Assembly: GCA_965223695.1 (NCBI GenBank)
Contig: CBDCXJ010000031.1
Span: 171,248-235,247, forward strand
Direction: 5' to 3'
Length of the DNA stretch: 64,000 nucleotides
Source: JAUVPB01 sp965223695
Lineage (GTDB): Bacteria; Actinomycetota; Thermoleophilia; Gaiellales; Gaiellaceae
Within the stretch, counting starts at the first letter, position 1. The number at the start of each line of letters is the position of its first letter. The position numbers were made by a program, and so were the translations under genes. The notes below the pieces were generated by a model. That model had not been told where the DNA came from and searched no databases. It saw nothing but the letters and a program-made list of their open reading frames with translations. Positions 25,521-33,860 of this stretch are shown in pieces.

Positions 25521-27844
25521 CTATTCAACTAGCTTCCAGCCGGCCCAGCCGCGGACGGTTCCCCCCTTCTGGGTCTTGCTAGGTGGCAGGTTGTGAAGCG
25601 TTCGCCAGCTTGCCTGTCACCTTCTGCCGACTCAGGCGCTCGAACTGACCAGTCCTTGCCCTCACCTTCCGCCCCTAGTGCGGCACCGTAGAGCGTTGTG
25701 GACTTCGGCGCTCGTGAGCACGTCCGACTTTCCTTGCCACACCTCACGTGATCGCGCAGCCATACGCCTACGTCGCCTATGTCGGCGTCTCTGAGTTCTT
25801 CGAGGTACGCGACCACTTCCTCGGGCGGCTCGGGCGGCTGGCCGTGTGTCTGCTCGGCTGCGTAGTGAACGAGCTTCGAGACGACGGCCTGGCGGCGGCG
25901 GACGGCGGCGGCGCAAGCGCCGTCCCATGCACCGACCAGTCGCGGGTCGCGGTCGGCTTCGGGTATGCAGGGGTAGGGGACGGCGCGGGCTCGCTCGAGG
26001 ACCGCTTGGTCGTCGAGTCCGAGACGTTCGGGCGGTTGGTTTCCGAATAGAACGAGCGTGGCGCTTGGTGTGCCTTCACCGAGATTTTTATACAGGTTGC
26101 GGCGTGGCAGGAGGTCGCCCCCGGTTACAGCCTTCAGTCGCGCTACGTCGGGCCGCATTTTCTCGACTTCGGCTCCGAACGCGAGCCGCCGTGGTCGCAT
26201 CACGCTCGCCATGTCCGGGGTCGCTGCGTTCGCTGCCCTACCGCCGCGGGCGGGCGATATTGCGCCTTCAGCGAGCGGCCCTGCGTAGCATCCGAGCGAG
26301 GCAGCGACGGCGCTCGCGAGTGTGCTTTTACCGCCGCCGGGGTCGCCGACAACGACGAGAAACGTGCGGCTGGGCTGGCCGAGCAGCGCGAAGGCGAATG
26401 AGCGCCACAGGTAGGCCGCGAGCGCGGGCTCAAGGTGAGCGGTCAGCTGCTCGGTGTCAGGGTCGATTGCTTCGGGATCGAAAGGGTCCGGCAGCGAGTA
26501 GGTGACGAGCGCCCGGCGGCCTTCGGCGGGCGGGAGCAGCCGCCCGTCCTGTAGGTCAACGACGCCGGTAGGCGATCCCAGCCACCGAAGTCCGTTCAGG
26601 TCTTCGGCGCGGCATTCCGTTAGGCCCTCGTGCAGCTCGTCACGATCGCGCAGGTGGCCTGCGAGGATCGGTACGTGCCCGACGGCTTCGCTGGCTCCCT
26701 TGCGCGTGCGGGATCGCTCCGTGTAGTTGCGGACGGGTCTGGCCTCCTTTGGGTCGGTGCAGAGTTCGACCGCGTCGGCCTCCCAATTCTGGGCGGCTTC
26801 GTCGTGCCACTGGGCTAGGCGTTCGGGGTTGCGACTCCAGAGCCCGGACGGTCGTAGCGCGTGGACTGTCGTCTCGACTTCGCCGCGTTCGTTCAGGCCT
26901 TCCGCGAGCAGCATTTCGGGCGCGTGAGAGTCGAGCAGGCGGCGGGCGTCGGCGAGCGGTTCTATACCAAGCTTCCCGGGCCCGTACAGGCCCAGCCCCA
27001 CGCCGCCAGCTGGCTCGAGCGCGGGCGGCGGCTCGAACGGATCCAGCAGCTCCGTTATCCGGTCGTGCGCGTGTTTGGCGCCGTGTTCGAGCCAGTCGGC
27101 GACGTCCTCGCCGGTCTCGCCCTCGGGGAGCGCGACGTGGACTTCGCAGCCGAGCCGGTGAAGTGTCGCCGCGATGCCTTGGGCGGCGTCGCGGCCGCCC
27201 TTGTCGGCGTCGGCGAGTACCGCGACGGCCCTGCCCGCGAGCGGAGTCCAGTCGGTGTGCTGCCACTGTTTGCAACCACCGGGCCAGGTCGTGGCGAGCC
27301 GTTTCGGCCACGCCTGCCGGTGGGCGTCCGCGCATTTCTCGCCCTCGACGACGATCACGTGCCCCTCGGGATCGGCGGCCAGCTCGACCAGCCCGTACAG
27401 CGGCCGCGGAGCCGCCAGACCCCTCGACACCCACCCATCATCCTTCGGTGTCCACTGCGTGAACGTCTTGGAGCCATCGGCCCGGTCATGCCTCACCACG
27501 GCCATCAGCGGCAGCCCGTCAGCGTCGTGGTACTTCCACGCGCCCGCGGGCAGCGGCTTCGGGGTCGGATAGCGACCGTTCGCCGGCCTTGCCGCGACGG
27601 CCCGCGGCTCACCCGCCCGCTTGTCTCCAGAGTCGAGGCCGAGTCTTCCCCGGATCGCCTCGAACGTGCACCCGGCGTGGCAGTAGACGAGAACCTCCTG
27701 TTTCTCTCCTCGGGAGACACGCAAGGACGGGTTCTTGTCGTCATGTGCCGGACATCGCGCCTTATAGCTATCCCCCGACCCGCGCGGCTTGCAGCCAGCG
27801 CTCTCAAGGGCAAGGACCCAGTCAGTTAGCTCATACTCCGGCAT
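25521..27844 (-). pseudogene. Toprim primase-helicase of an integrative element, C-terminus frameshifted
   Basis: About 770 aa. Order: CHC2-like zinc finger (CPAHDD...YCHAGC, residues 31-57), Toprim domain (VIVVEGEKCADA, VLADADKGGRDAA), D5-type N-terminal region, then SF3 helicase (Walker A VVGDPGGGKSTLAS, LVLFGNQPPE sensor). It would prime and unwind for element replication. After DVGVWLRDH the sense changes frame: EVWQGKSDVLTSAEVHNAL in one, FERLSRQKVTGKLANAS in a second, and KTQKGGTVRGWAGWKLVE ending at 25521 in the third. The unshifted frame stops at 25529. The main body is intact. Confidence 0.82.
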
Positions 27845-27904
27845 GTCCAGGAACCTCGCACTGAGCTGACATGTCGGGATCGCGCAACGCCACGAAGACC
27901 GCGC

Positions 27905-28117
27905 TCATTGCCCAGTCGCGCGCGGTCTCGCAGCGAGCCAGGCCTCGATCTCAGATGACGGCCAGCGAACGGCACGGACGCCAACACGAATCGGCTCCGG
28001 GAACATCCCCTGCCTCATCAACCGGTAAAGCGAAGAGCGGCTCAGGCCGGCACGGGCTTCGACCTCGCGGCGAGTCAACAGACGCTCAGCGGGCTGTGTG
28101 ACGTTGTCCATGCCCAC
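27905..28117 (-). CDS. AlpA/excisionase-type HTH regulator
   Basis: A 70-aa MerR-like HTH protein: LLTRREVEARAGLSRSSLYR, then LMRQGMFPEPIRVGVRAVRW and SEIEAWLAARPR. This is the AlpA family, which controls excision or transcription of integrated elements. It lies 60 nt upstream of the primase on the same strand. ATGs at 28117 and 28111 are both possible starts. Confidence 0.88.
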   Translation of the reverse strand: MGMDNVTQPAERLLTRREVEARAGLSRSSLYRLMRQGMFPEPIRVGVRAVRWPSSEIEAWLAARPRATGQ

Positions 28118-28156
28118 ATGGTGCCGGTCGCTCCCTCGAGTGTCCAGGTGAGAAAG

Positions 28157-28507
28157 TCAGGCTATTTTGTCACCCAAAAGGCCGGTTTTCCTCACTCTGC
28201 GAACAGCCGACCGCACGGTCTCGTAGCTCAGGCCCATCGCGTCCGCCATTGCGCGCATCACGTCCTCCTGCGTGAGTCCCTGCCCCTGCAACGCACGCAG
28301 GACGTGAGTGATCCGTGCGTCACGATCCGTCTTGTCTGGCCGGCCGCGCCGGGATGGCGGCTTGCGCCGGCCGGCGGCGAAGGGGTCAGACCACGCCAAC
28401 CGCAGGGCCAGGGGGACCGGCTCGCCGCGCTCGATGAGTTCAGCCAGAAGCCGCCGCAGCCCTTCCCAGGCCCATGTCTTGGTGAATGCCCAATTCGAGT
28501 AGCTCAC
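28157..28507 (-). CDS. Hypothetical HTH-containing element protein
   Basis: About 116 aa from the GTG at 28507; an upstream start at 28558 is less likely. The N-terminal half is helical (WEGLRRLLAELIERGEPVPL), the linker is basic (RRKPPSRRGRPDKTDRD), and the C-terminal GLTQEDVMRAMADAMGLSYE, then TVRSAVRRVRKTG, looks like a helix-turn-helix. It probably binds DNA within the element operon. It overlaps the previous gene by 68 nt, so a single ancestral frameshifted gene is possible. Confidence 0.55.
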   Translation of the reverse strand: MSYSNWAFTKTWAWEGLRRLLAELIERGEPVPLALRLAWSDPFAAGRRKPPSRRGRPDKTDRDARITHVLRALQGQGLTQEDVMRAMADAMGLSYETVRSAVRRVRKTGLLGDKIA

Positions 28508-28700
28508 AATCAGGATGAGCCGTTGGGAACAGCTTAGGCAGCTCCGGGTCGGGCGCATCTGGAGTTAGATCCCACCATGCAGGCAAGTCGGCCAGCTCGG
28601 GGGACAGGCCGTCCTCGTTTTCGAGGAAGGCCCGGAGCTCCTCCTTGTTTTCCAGTAAGGCCCGGAACTCCTCCTTCTCTTCGATCGTCAGCTCAGCCAC
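28440..28700 (-). CDS. Hypothetical acidic helical protein
   Basis: About 86 aa from the GTG at 28700. An acidic N-terminal helix has two similar units (EEFRALLEN, EELRAFLEN), followed by DLPAWWDLTPDAPDPELPKL. The last ~20 residues overlap the next gene and look less natural. The integrase's original reading frame would end at 28688, inside this start, consistent with coupled translation in one operon. Confidence 0.5.
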   Translation of the reverse strand: MAELTIEEKEEFRALLENKEELRAFLENEDGLSPELADLPAWWDLTPDAPDPELPKLFPTAHPDCELLELGIHQDMGLGRAAAASG

Positions 28701-28752
28701 GGGGCTACACCGTGTCCCCGTCGCCGGTCACGAACGTCGGCCCACCACTCCA

Positions 28753-29874
28753 TCAGCACGGCTGACGCTTGGCGAGCAGATCCGATCGCGCGTACGCCCT
28801 CTCTGTCGAGTCCCCGACGCGATGTGCCAACGACAGTTCCATGATCGTGTGCTCAGCGTTCGTGTTTTCGGAGGCCCAGTCCCGAAACGACGAGCGAAAA
28901 CCGTGCACGGTCGCCCGGTCTGCGAGCCCAACACCGCGGAGTAGCTTCGTCATCGCCATGTCGGACAAGGGGCGACCCGGCCTCGCCGGGGACGGGAAGA
29001 GCAACCCCGAACCGTCATCGATCGCCCGCGCCTGTTCCAACGTGGCCATTGCCGCGTCGCTCAACGGCTGGCGATGCTCGACCCCGCCCTTCATACGGAT
29101 GGCCGGAATCACCCACAGCCGCCCACCGGGGTCGATCTCGCCCCAGGTCGCCCCGCGCGCCTCCCCGCTTCTCGCAGCCGTCAGCACCACATACCGGAAA
29201 CACAGCCGCACCGCCAGCGACGCCCCGGACGCCTCCACGATCCGCAGCGCCTCGGGGACATCGGCATAGGGCAACGCCCGCAGATGCTCCCTCACAGCCG
29301 GCATCGCAGGCAACGCACCATCAATCGCCTCACCGGCAACGTTGTGCTCCACGTAGCCGTGCGCCTGACACCAACGCAACACGGTGCGGACCCGCTGGCG
29401 CACCCGCCGTGCCGTCTCCTGCTTCTCGCCCCAGATCGGCGCCAACACACCCAACACGTCCTCGCGACCGATCCGATCAACCGGCATGCCGCCCAGAATC
29501 GGGAAGGCGTGCCGCTCCAGCGTCTGCATCCAAGAGACGGTGTGCTGGGCGTTACGCCAGCGCGGCATGTTCGCCTCATGCACCCTCTCGGCAGCCCACC
29601 GGAAACTCGGCACGGCAGCCCTGCGCTTCTCAGCAAGCGGGTCGCCGCCCGCCCGCGCCAGCTTCCGGTTCAAGAACGCCGCCTCCCGGGCCTCAGCCAA
29701 ACTCACAAGCGGAAACCCGCCCAAGCCGACGTCGCGGCGGCGACCGTCGATCGTGACCCGCTGTATCCAGCTCTTCGACCCGCCCGGCGCCACAGCCAGA
29801 TAAAGAGTCCCGCCATCGCCATGCAGACCCGGCCTCGAAAGCCCCTTGATCCCCGCAGCAGTAAGCTTTCCCAA
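28753..29874 (-). CDS. P4-type tyrosine recombinase (integrase)
   Basis: About 373 aa. The N-terminal DUF4102-like domain includes LSRPGLHGDGGTLYLAVAPGG and GLGGFPLVSLAEAREAA. The catalytic domain has AARSGEARGATWGEI (Arg), HGFRSSFRDWA (H-x-x-R), LAHRVGDSTERAYARSD (His, Tyr). The stop at 28753 follows DLLAKRQPC; the expected tail (VLMEWWADVRDRRRGHG) continues in another frame to 28688, so one indel trimmed the C-terminus after the nucleophile. Its start lies ~140 bp from the 3' end of tRNA-Ala, the likely integration target. Confidence 0.88.
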   Translation of the reverse strand: MGKLTAAGIKGLSRPGLHGDGGTLYLAVAPGGSKSWIQRVTIDGRRRDVGLGGFPLVSLAEAREAAFLNRKLARAGGDPLAEKRRAAVPSFRWAAERVHEANMPRWRNAQHTVSWMQTLERHAFPILGGMPVDRIGREDVLGVLAPIWGEKQETARRVRQRVRTVLRWCQAHGYVEHNVAGEAIDGALPAMPAVREHLRALPYADVPEALRIVEASGASLAVRLCFRYVVLTAARSGEARGATWGEIDPGGRLWVIPAIRMKGGVEHRQPLSDAAMATLEQARAIDDGSGLLFPSPARPGRPLSDMAMTKLLRGVGLADRATVHGFRSSFRDWASENTNAEHTIMELSLAHRVGDSTERAYARSDLLAKRQPC

Positions 29875-29953
29875 TTCTCCCCCTCGGTTTCACCAACGTT
29901 CTACAAGGGAAAATATGGGAACAGAACGGAACTGTCAAGCCCTTTAAAAGAGG

Positions 29954-29978
29954 AAAACCCCGCTATATGAGGGGTTTT
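29954..29978 (-). terminator. Intrinsic terminator-like hairpin downstream of tRNA-Ala
   Basis: AAAACCCC, a 9-nt loop, then GGGGTTTT. Read on the minus strand, the GGGGTTTT arm follows tRNA-Ala, with further T-rich sequence after it. The surrounding 29875-30010 is unusually AT-rich and also holds the presumed integrase promoter and attachment region. Confidence 0.65.
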
Positions 29979-30015
29979 ATGGAATATCAGAGAACGTGCG
30001 AGACCTGGTAAGGAT

Positions 30016-30088
30016 GGAGCTAGGGGGACTCGAACCCCCGACCTCCTGGGTGCGATCCAGGCGCTCTCCCAGACTGAGCTATAGCCCC
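30016..30088 (-). tRNA. tRNA-Ala(CGC)
   Basis: 73-nt cloverleaf on the minus strand. Acceptor GGGGCTA pairs with TAGCTCC, the anticodon stem is CCTGG/CCAGG with loop ATCGCAC (anticodon CGC), and the T-arm is GGGGGTTCGAGTCCCCC. No CCA is encoded. It is intact and marks the right boundary of the first accessory region. Confidence 0.94.
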
Positions 30089-30154
30089 GCGAGTTCAGAT
30101 TCTAGCCAAGCGAGGCGTGCCCTTCAGGGCGTCCGCGTGCCAGTGCCGCGGCCT

Positions 30155-30997
30155 CTACTCGTCCCAGGTTCCGGCCGCAACCTGCATCCGCTTCCACTCC
30201 TCGGCTACGTCGAGGTGGTGCGCGAACCAGACGTCGTCGTGGCCCGCGACGTAGTCGATCAGCTCCTCCAGCATTCTGATCCGGGGCCAGCGGCCGATGC
30301 AGAACGGATGGACGACCAGCAGGAAGCACGCGCCGGCGGCGTAAGAGCCGTCGAACTCGGCCTTCCAGATCTCGAGCACGTCCGAGGGCGTGGCCATCCC
30401 GGACATGTAGGGGAAGAAGCTGAAGAGGAAGTACGGCGCGTCGTCGAGCTCCCAGCTGACGGGTAGCTCGACCAGGTCACGCAGCTCGCCGCCCTGCACC
30501 GGCACCCGCGGGCGGTACGGCTCGTCATGCCCGAACAGGCTCGAGTCGTAGACGAAGTCGAACTCCTCGAGCAGGTCGGCGGTGTTGGGCCCGAGCGCGA
30601 ACGGTGGCGAGCGATTGCCGCGCGGCGGCGCGTCGAAGACGTCCTCGATCCGGCCGATGCCGCGCTTCATCAGCTCCCGCTCCTCTTCGATCGGGATCTT
30701 CAGCACGCTCTCGTGGTAGTAACCGTGGTAGCCGACGTCGTGGACGCCGCGCTCCTTGATCTCGGCGCAGGCGTCGGGGTGCTCGTCGATGACCTGGCCC
30801 GGCACCATGAAGGTGGCCGGCATGTTCTTGCGGTCGAGCAGGTCGAAGATTCGGGGCAGACCCGCGCGGATGTCGTAGTCGCCGCGCGAGATCGGGCTCG
30901 GCGTATCGAGCTTGAACGTGCCAGTCCAGAGTGTCTCGGCGTCGAAGTCGACCGAGAGCGTGAACGCGCAGCGGTACTTGCCCTTCCAGAGGCTCAG
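30155..30997 (-). CDS. Polysaccharide deacetylase family protein (CTG start inferred)
   Basis: About 280 aa. The NodB-type first metal motif LSVDFDAET lies upstream of the first ordinary start (ATG 30823), so a 222-aa call would lose it. In frame back to the preceding stop there is no ATG, GTG or TTG. A CTG at 30997 has AAGGAGA six bases upstream and overlaps the upstream stop as CTGA, so I choose it. Later motifs are GYHGYYHE (H-x3-H), RSPPF and VVHPF. The family removes acyl groups from sugars or acts on related C-N bonds. Confidence 0.78.
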   Translation of the reverse strand: MSLWKGKYRCAFTLSVDFDAETLWTGTFKLDTPSPISRGDYDIRAGLPRIFDLLDRKNMPATFMVPGQVIDEHPDACAEIKERGVHDVGYHGYYHESVLKIPIEEERELMKRGIGRIEDVFDAPPRGNRSPPFALGPNTADLLEEFDFVYDSSLFGHDEPYRPRVPVQGGELRDLVELPVSWELDDAPYFLFSFFPYMSGMATPSDVLEIWKAEFDGSYAAGACFLLVVHPFCIGRWPRIRMLEELIDYVAGHDDVWFAHHLDVAEEWKRMQVAAGTWDE

Positions 30998-31305
30998 GAC
31001 GTGTCTCCTTCAGGCGCCGTGCGACCCTGGTGCTCGAACAGGCGCCCGGCACGGATCTCGGCCGCCATGTCCTTCGACTCTGCGCGAAAACCGGAGCCGT
31101 CCTCGAACTCAACCATCGGTACGACGTACTGCCCGCTGGCCTCGAACACGCGCGTGCGGGCGCTTTGCGGGCTCGTCTGCACGATCTCGCGCGTGTACTC
31201 GATGCCCTGCGCCTCGAGCGCCTTCTCGACGCGCCCGCACGAGTAACCAGGGAGCTTGTTGATCAGGCGGTTGGTGAAACGACAGCGATGTAGCGTGACG
31301 GCCAT
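30994..31305 (-). CDS. Glutaredoxin/GST-N-like thiol protein
   Basis: A 103-aa thioredoxin-fold protein. MAVTLHRCRFTNRLINKLPG has one N-terminal cysteine where Grx has C-x-x-C. VEKALEAQGIEYTREIV and YVVPMVEFEDG (cis-Pro) match the GST N-terminal/Grx layout. It overlaps the deacetylase start by four bases and so is translationally coupled to it. Role in redox or conjugation is inferred from the fold. Confidence 0.75.
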   Translation of the reverse strand: MAVTLHRCRFTNRLINKLPGYSCGRVEKALEAQGIEYTREIVQTSPQSARTRVFEASGQYVVPMVEFEDGSGFRAESKDMAAEIRAGRLFEHQGRTAPEGDTS

Positions 31306-31354
31306 CTTCCCTCCTAGCGAGACAGGGGAATACTCGACGCTCGCCGGCCGCCCG

Positions 31355-32470
31355 TCAAGCTGCGTCTGTGGGCGGCGGCGGCGCTGGCGTGGCGCCCGCT
31401 GCCGAGCCCTCCTCCGCAGGAACGAGCGCTAGCTGGCGCTCGGCGCCGAGGTTCGACACGCCGACACCCACAAGCCTCAGCGCGCCGGGTCGGTCGCTCA
31501 GCGCGCGGTCGAGCAGCTCGCAGGCAACCCGGGCGATCTGAGCCGCCTGGTCCGTGTGCGCGCCAAGCGACCGAGAGCGGCTGCGAATCGAGAAGTCCGC
31601 GTAGCGCACCTTCGTCGTGACAGTGCGGGCCGCGGTCGCTCGCTTGCCAAGGCGCTCGGCCACGCGCTCGGCCATCGCGTCGATCTCGGCATGGAGCGTT
31701 GCACGGTCGGTTAGGTCGGTCGGGAACGTCTCCTCGTGGCTGATCGAGATCGCCTCGCCCGGGGGCTCGAGCTCGCGCGGGTCGATCCCGCGGGCGCGAT
31801 CACGCAACCCTGTTCCAACCTTGCCCGTAACGACCGAGCGGAGCTCCTCATCGGAAAGGTCGGCGATCGCGCCGATCGTCTCGATGCCTGCGCGCCGTAG
31901 GCGCTCCTCGGAGCGCGGCCCGACTCCCGGCAGCGTCCTGATGTCGAGCGGCGCCAGGAAGGCACGCTCATCACCTGGCAACACGACGGTGATGCCGCCT
32001 GGCTTCTTCCGATCAGACGCGATCTTGGCCACGACCTTGCAGGTCGCGACCCCGAGAGAGCACGAGAGGCTGGTCTTCGCACGCACCGTCGCGCGCACCG
32101 CCTCCGCCAGTGACCGAGCATCGCGAAAGGTCGCCGCCTGCTCGGTGAAGTCGAGATATCCCTCGTCGATGCCCGTCTTTTGCACCTCCGAAACGACGCC
32201 CCCTACCACGGCCCACACCGCGCGCGAGTACTCGGAGTAGTGCAACTTCGAAGGGCGAACGAACACGGCGTGCGGACAGAGGCGGCGCGCCTCGGCGCAG
32301 CTCATCGCCGAGTGGATGCCGAATCGGCGAGCGTGGTAGTTCGCCGTTGCGACGACGCCTCGCCCGCGTGGGTCGCCACCGACGACGAGCGGCACGTGTC
32401 GCAGCTCGGGCCGCTCGAGCTCCTCGACCGCGGCGAAGAACGCGTCGAGATCGAGGTGGGCGATGATCAC
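31355..32470 (-). CDS. dinB: DNA polymerase IV (Y-family)
   Basis: About 371 aa from the GTG at 32470 (VIIAHLDLDAFFAAVE). The frame is open further upstream, but the extension is alanine/arginine-rich and unlike the family. Palm acidic residues are in HLDLDAFF and in TGIDEGYLDFT. LPGVGPRSEERLRRAGIETI is the helix-hairpin-helix in the thumb, and the little-finger domain ends with LRLVGVGVSNL. It is the error-prone translesion polymerase, often SOS-regulated; I did not find an obvious LexA box. Confidence 0.93.
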   Translation of the reverse strand: MIIAHLDLDAFFAAVEELERPELRHVPLVVGGDPRGRGVVATANYHARRFGIHSAMSCAEARRLCPHAVFVRPSKLHYSEYSRAVWAVVGGVVSEVQKTGIDEGYLDFTEQAATFRDARSLAEAVRATVRAKTSLSCSLGVATCKVVAKIASDRKKPGGITVVLPGDERAFLAPLDIRTLPGVGPRSEERLRRAGIETIGAIADLSDEELRSVVTGKVGTGLRDRARGIDPRELEPPGEAISISHEETFPTDLTDRATLHAEIDAMAERVAERLGKRATAARTVTTKVRYADFSIRSRSRSLGAHTDQAAQIARVACELLDRALSDRPGALRLVGVGVSNLGAERQLALVPAEEGSAAGATPAPPPPTDAA

Positions 32471-32563
32471 GTTTCCAGCATAGGAAGCGCGTACCCGGCC
32501 GGCGCTCGACCGACGCCGAGCGGGCGGCGTCCCGGCCTGTTCCTCCGCTAGACTCGCGCCCGC

Positions 32564-32971
32564 ATGCGACGCCTCCTTTTGCTCTGCGTCCTCGCCCTTG
32601 GCGTCGGTGTCGGCCTTGCCGCCTGCGGCGACAAAGGCACCGTAAGCCCGCTCCCAGAGACGGTCGAAGGCGAGCTCGAGGCACCTGAGATCGCGATCGG
32701 CGACGCCACCGCCGGCGCTGGCGCGTTCGTCGCGGCCGGCTGCGGCGGCTGCCATGTCCTCGCCGGCGTCGACGGGGCAACCGGCGCGCTCGGCCCCGAC
32801 CTCAACGAGTCACTCGTTGGCCAGGACGCGGCGTTCATTCAGCAGTCGATCGTCAATCCGGATGCCGTCATCGCCGAAGGCTTCGACGCCGGCCTGATGC
32901 CCGCGGGCGCGCTCGAGGGCGAGGATCTCGCCGACGTCGTCGCGCTGCTGCTCGAGGGCGCTGGGTCCTAG
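32564..32971 (+). CDS. c-type cytochrome lipoprotein
   Basis: A 135-aa exported protein with a lipoprotein signal peptide (hydrophobic core, then LAACG lipobox). A class I cytochrome c domain follows: heme motif CGGCH near residue 62 and a distal Met candidate in GLMPAG. It would sit on the outer face of the membrane as a small electron carrier. It is divergent from dinB, with about 90 bp between them. Confidence 0.85.
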   Translation: MRRLLLLCVLALGVGVGLAACGDKGTVSPLPETVEGELEAPEIAIGDATAGAGAFVAAGCGGCHVLAGVDGATGALGPDLNESLVGQDAAFIQQSIVNPDAVIAEGFDAGLMPAGALEGEDLADVVALLLEGAGS

Positions 32972-32977
32972 CCTGCG

Positions 32978-33850
32978 CTGAGCGCGACGCCGGCCCTCCC
33001 TCCCGACTTCCCCGCACGCGTCGCCGCGATCGCGTGCGATCTCGACGGCACGCTGATCGGCCGCGACGGCGTGCTCGGCGCACGGACGCGCACCGCGATC
33101 GCTGACGCGCGCGCGGCTGGCATAGCGTTCTTCATCGCCACCGGCCGCATGTTTGCCTCCACGCGCCCCTACGCACTCGAGGCCGGCCTGCCCGGCCCGG
33201 TCGTCTGCTACCAGGGTGCCCTGATCGCCGATGCCGACTCGGGCGAGACCCTGCACCACGCGCCGATCCCCATGGAGCTCGCACGCGAGTCGGTCGCGGC
33301 GATCCTCGACGAGGGCTACTCGCCGAACGTCTACATCGACGACGTGATGTACGTCGCCGAGCACACCGACTACACGCGGCGCTACTCCAACTTCCAGCAC
33401 GTAAGGGTGGAGGCTGTCGGCGATCTGCTCGCCTTCCTCGAAAGATCGCCGACACCGACCAAGCTCGTGCTCGTGGCCGACCCGGACGAGCTCGGGCCGG
33501 TCGAAGACAGGCTGCGCGACCACTTCGCCGGGCGCATGTTCGTCGCCCGCTCGCTCCCGCACTTCCTCGAGTTCGCGGCCGAGGGCGTGACAAAGGGATC
33601 AGGACTCGCCTTCGTCACCCAGCACGTCGGCGTCACGCTCGCCGAGACGATCGCCTTCGGCGATGGTGAGAACGACATTGAGCTACTCGAAGCCGCGACC
33701 TACGGCATTGCCGTCGGCGACGCCCACCCCCGGCTTGACCCGGTTGCCGACTTCCGCTGCGACGGCCCCGAGGTCGAGGGGGTCGCAGCGGTGATCGAGG
33801 CGCTGCTCGAGCGTGGCGGCGGGCCCGGATCGCCCGAACCGAGTCACTAG
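32978..33850 (+). CDS. HAD-superfamily (Cof-type) phosphatase
   Basis: The first HAD motif (AIACDLDGTLIG, nt ~33029-33064) lies before the first standard start (GTG 33071), so the gene must begin earlier. Back to the cytochrome stop at 32971, in the same frame, no ATG/GTG/TTG exists; a CTG at 32978 is the only plausible candidate, and no good ribosome site is visible. Motif II is FFIATGRM; motifs III/IV are KGSGLAFV and FGDGENDIELL. Cof-type enzymes dephosphorylate small phosphometabolites. It precedes serS by 10 nt. Confidence 0.82.
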   Translation: MSATPALPPDFPARVAAIACDLDGTLIGRDGVLGARTRTAIADARAAGIAFFIATGRMFASTRPYALEAGLPGPVVCYQGALIADADSGETLHHAPIPMELARESVAAILDEGYSPNVYIDDVMYVAEHTDYTRRYSNFQHVRVEAVGDLLAFLERSPTPTKLVLVADPDELGPVEDRLRDHFAGRMFVARSLPHFLEFAAEGVTKGSGLAFVTQHVGVTLAETIAFGDGENDIELLEAATYGIAVGDAHPRLDPVADFRCDGPEVEGVAAVIEALLERGGGPGSPEPSH

Positions 33851-33860
33851 CCTGTAGTCC

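Noticed and set aside
26861..27829. Plus-strand 322-aa frame
   Set aside because: Antisense of the primase-helicase, whose Toprim and Walker motifs establish the coding strand.
29875..30015. A second copy of the tRNA-Ala 3' end as the left attachment site
   Set aside because: I searched leftwards by eye for the GGGGGACTCGAACCCCC region and found none in the window, so the left end of this element is undefined.
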